From Chloroflexota bacterium (lineage in GTDB: Bacteria > Chloroflexota > Limnocylindria > Limnocylindrales > CSP1-4), in assembly GCA_017860675.1 (NCBI GenBank), contig JAGDMV010000095.1, forward strand, positions 1 through 7,001: a stretch of 7,001 nt of DNA. Direction: 5' to 3'. How positions within the stretch are numbered: the stretch's first letter is position 1; every line of letters begins with the position of its first letter. Of this stretch, positions 5,472 to 7,001 are shown in pieces. Under the pieces are notes generated by a model. It saw nothing but the letters and a program-made list of their open reading frames with translations, did not search any database and was not told the origin of the DNA. Both the position numbers and the translations under genes were made by a program.

Positions 5472-7001
5472 ATGGCAGCAACCCCCACCACGGCCACCGC
5501 GATCTCCCGTCTCAAGCCTGGGGTTGATCGATCGCGGGCCGAGTGGCGCCTTCTCCGGGCCCGCCTGACCACGATCACCCCCCAGGCCCTCGGGCGGGGC
5601 CTGCTCGCCACGACGGTCCTCCTCGTCGGTGGATGGCTCGCCATGGCGACGTGGCCGGCGCTCCTCCCGTTCGCCGTGGGAGGCCTCGTGGCCTACACGA
5701 TCTACCCGCTCGTCAACACGCTGGACCGGTTCATGCCTCGGGTGCTTGCCGCCGCACTGGCCCTCGCCGCCGGCCTGGCAGCGCTCGTGCTCCTCGTGGC
5801 GGTCGTCGTCCCGCCTCTCGTCTCCGTCTCCATCCAGGTCCTCCGCGACATCCCGAACTCGAGCCAGATGGCCGAGCTCCGGGTGCAGTTCGACGCCTAC
5901 CTGGCCACGCTGCCGGAGGGCGCCCGGGCCCTCGTCCAGGGCGTGGTCGACCGGGTCGCCGCCATCGCTGCCGAGGGGCTCTCGTCGTTCCTCGACTCGA
6001 TCGCCTCGCTGATCGTGACCGGCGTGCTCGGGATCTTCGACACGATCGGCTTCGTCATCGGTCTCGTGCTGCTGCCCCTGTGGATCCTCTCGGTCGTCCG
6101 CGACGGGCGCACGCTGCGGGGCCAGATCGCCGCCCAGTTCGCGCCGGGCGTGCGCACCGATGCGATGGCGCTCCTCGCGATCGTCCACCGGGCGACGAGC
6201 ACCTTCCTGCGGGTCCAGCTCGCGGCGGCGGTGGCCGTCGGCGTGCTCGTCTACGGGGGCATCCTGCTCCTGCAGCAGACCGGCTCGGTCACCGTCGTGG
6301 ACCAGCTGCGGGCTCTGTCCATCGCGGTGCTGATGGGCGTCGCCCAGGTCATTCCCCAGCTCGGCTCGCTGCTGGGCCTGCTGCCGATCGCGCTGGTCGC
6401 GATCGCCCGGCCGGACGAGCCGCAGGCCGCCCTTGCCCTGCTCGTCATCTATCTCGTCTCGCTGCAGCTGGTGAACATGGCGGTCGGCGGTCGGCTGGGG
6501 CGCGACCTCAAGGTCCCCAACGCGCTGGCACTCCCCGCGTTCGCAGTCATCTCCCAGGTCGGCCTCGTGTGGCTGCTGCTGTCGGCCCCGATCCTGGTCA
6601 TTGCCCGCAACACCGTCCGCTACATCCGTGGCCGACTCGCCGAGCCGCCACGACCTGCCGGCGTGCTCCCCTGGGAGCGCACCGCGAGGCGTTCCCCTGT
6701 GACGCCGGCACCGGCACCCCCTCCCCTCTACCGCAGTGCCAGCGAGGGCGGCGGCCGGATGCCCGTCGGAAGCGGGACCCCTGCCGGTCGGGCCGCGGCT
6801 GCGCCGCCGGCGACCACCCCGGTCGGCTCGCCCGCCACTGCCGCGGCGGCCCCGTTCGGAGTGGCAGCCCGCGGAGCTGTTGCGGCTGCGGCCGGAGCGA
6901 CTGCGGCCGTCCTCGCGCGCGGCGGCAGGCAGCCTGCCCGGCCCGCAGCGCCGGCACCGCTGGCCACCCGAAGCGCCTCGAACACCGTGCTCGGCACTGC
7001 C
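5472..7001 (+). CDS. AI-2E-family transporter (UPF0118), 3' end outside window
   Basis: The frame from ATG 5472 is open to the last base, giving at least 510 residues. Residues 1 to about 385 form a polytopic inner-membrane protein. Hydrophobic segments lie near 43-62, 64-82, 91-114, 186-208, 248-268, 281-312, 319-338 and 352-380. Family signatures include VVVPPLVSVSIQVL (111-124), the amphipathic linker of about 125-180, GVAQVIPQLGSLLGLLP (289-305) and VGGRLGRDLKVPNALALP (338-355). Family members have been linked to autoinducer-2 export or to Na+/H+ antiport; the substrate cannot be read from sequence. After about residue 390 comes a tail rich in Ala, Pro, Gly and Arg that reaches the window end, whereas the family normally stops near 350-400. 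The tail should be cytoplasmic and disordered if the usual topology holds. The start fits a -10-like box 8 bases upstream. Confidence 0.9.
   Translation, partial: MAATPTTATAISRLKPGVDRSRAEWRLLRARLTTITPQALGRGLLATTVLLVGGWLAMATWPALLPFAVGGLVAYTIYPLVNTLDRFMPRVLAAALALAAGLAALVLLVAVVVPPLVSVSIQVLRDIPNSSQMAELRVQFDAYLATLPEGARALVQGVVDRVAAIAAEGLSSFLDSIASLIVTGVLGIFDTIGFVIGLVLLPLWILSVVRDGRTLRGQIAAQFAPGVRTDAMALLAIVHRATSTFLRVQLAAAVAVGVLVYGGILLLQQTGSVTVVDQLRALSIAVLMGVAQVIPQLGSLLGLLPIALVAIARPDEPQAALALLVIYLVSLQLVNMAVGGRLGRDLKVPNALALPAFAVISQVGLVWLLLSAPILVIARNTVRYIRGRLAEPPRPAGVLPWERTARRSPVTPAPAPPPLYRSASEGGGRMPVGSGTPAGRAAAAPPATTPVGSPATAAAAPFGVAARGAVAAAAGATAAVLARGGRQPARPAAPAPLATRSASNTVLGTA

Noticed and set aside
5469..6188. 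A - strand frame of 239 residues rich in Glu, Asp, Arg and His
   Set aside because: It is the mirror of the hydrophobic AI-2E gene; the charged composition comes from reading membrane-segment codons backwards.
6598..6997. Two - strand frames at the right edge
   Set aside because: Both are antisense to the Ala/Pro-rich tail and are low-complexity. The + strand frame is continuous with a clear membrane protein.

Overview
The window is about 70% GC, gene-dense, and looks like ordinary bacterial chromosome with no mobile element, phage gene, CRISPR array or RNA gene that I can see. Very high GC, GTG starts inside an operon, and ATG starts that follow a -10-like box by only 7-8 bases (leaderless-type) point to a high-GC lineage such as Chloroflexota or Actinomycetota, probably environmental. 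The sequence does not settle which; this is inference.

Left part, + strand: the C-terminal 217 residues of a multicopper oxidase (1-654, cut by the window start) with a complete set of copper ligands in this half. A perfect 16-bp inverted repeat follows it. Next is a 164-residue stand-alone flavodoxin-like protein (906-1400).

Middle part, - strand, read right to left: a compact three-gene carbohydrate operon. It runs from a GT4-type glycosyltransferase (about 4712-3564), through an (alpha/alpha)6-type glycosidase-like protein of uncertain function (3571-2438), to a GH130-family mannoside phosphorylase or hydrolase (about 2465-1455). Consecutive genes overlap (GTGCCTGA, then either GTGA or 28 bases), so they are probably translationally coupled and share one glycan pathway. 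The operon converges on the flavodoxin gene with 54 bases between the stops.

Upstream of the operon and on the same strand is a small cold-shock-domain protein (5144-4941). Two tandem hairpins separate it from the glycosyltransferase. A 327-base divergent gap (5145-5471) then leads to a + strand AI-2E-family membrane protein (5472-7001). It is still open at the window end and carries a long Ala/Pro-rich tail.

The most interesting candidate for undescribed biology is the GT4 / (alpha/alpha)6 / GH130 operon, whose middle protein has strongly patterned acidic motifs but no function I can name. The other observations are smaller: leaderless-type promoters sharing GGCAYAATC, a non-canonical start for the glycosyltransferase, an enlarged loop in the oxidase, and the transporter's tail.
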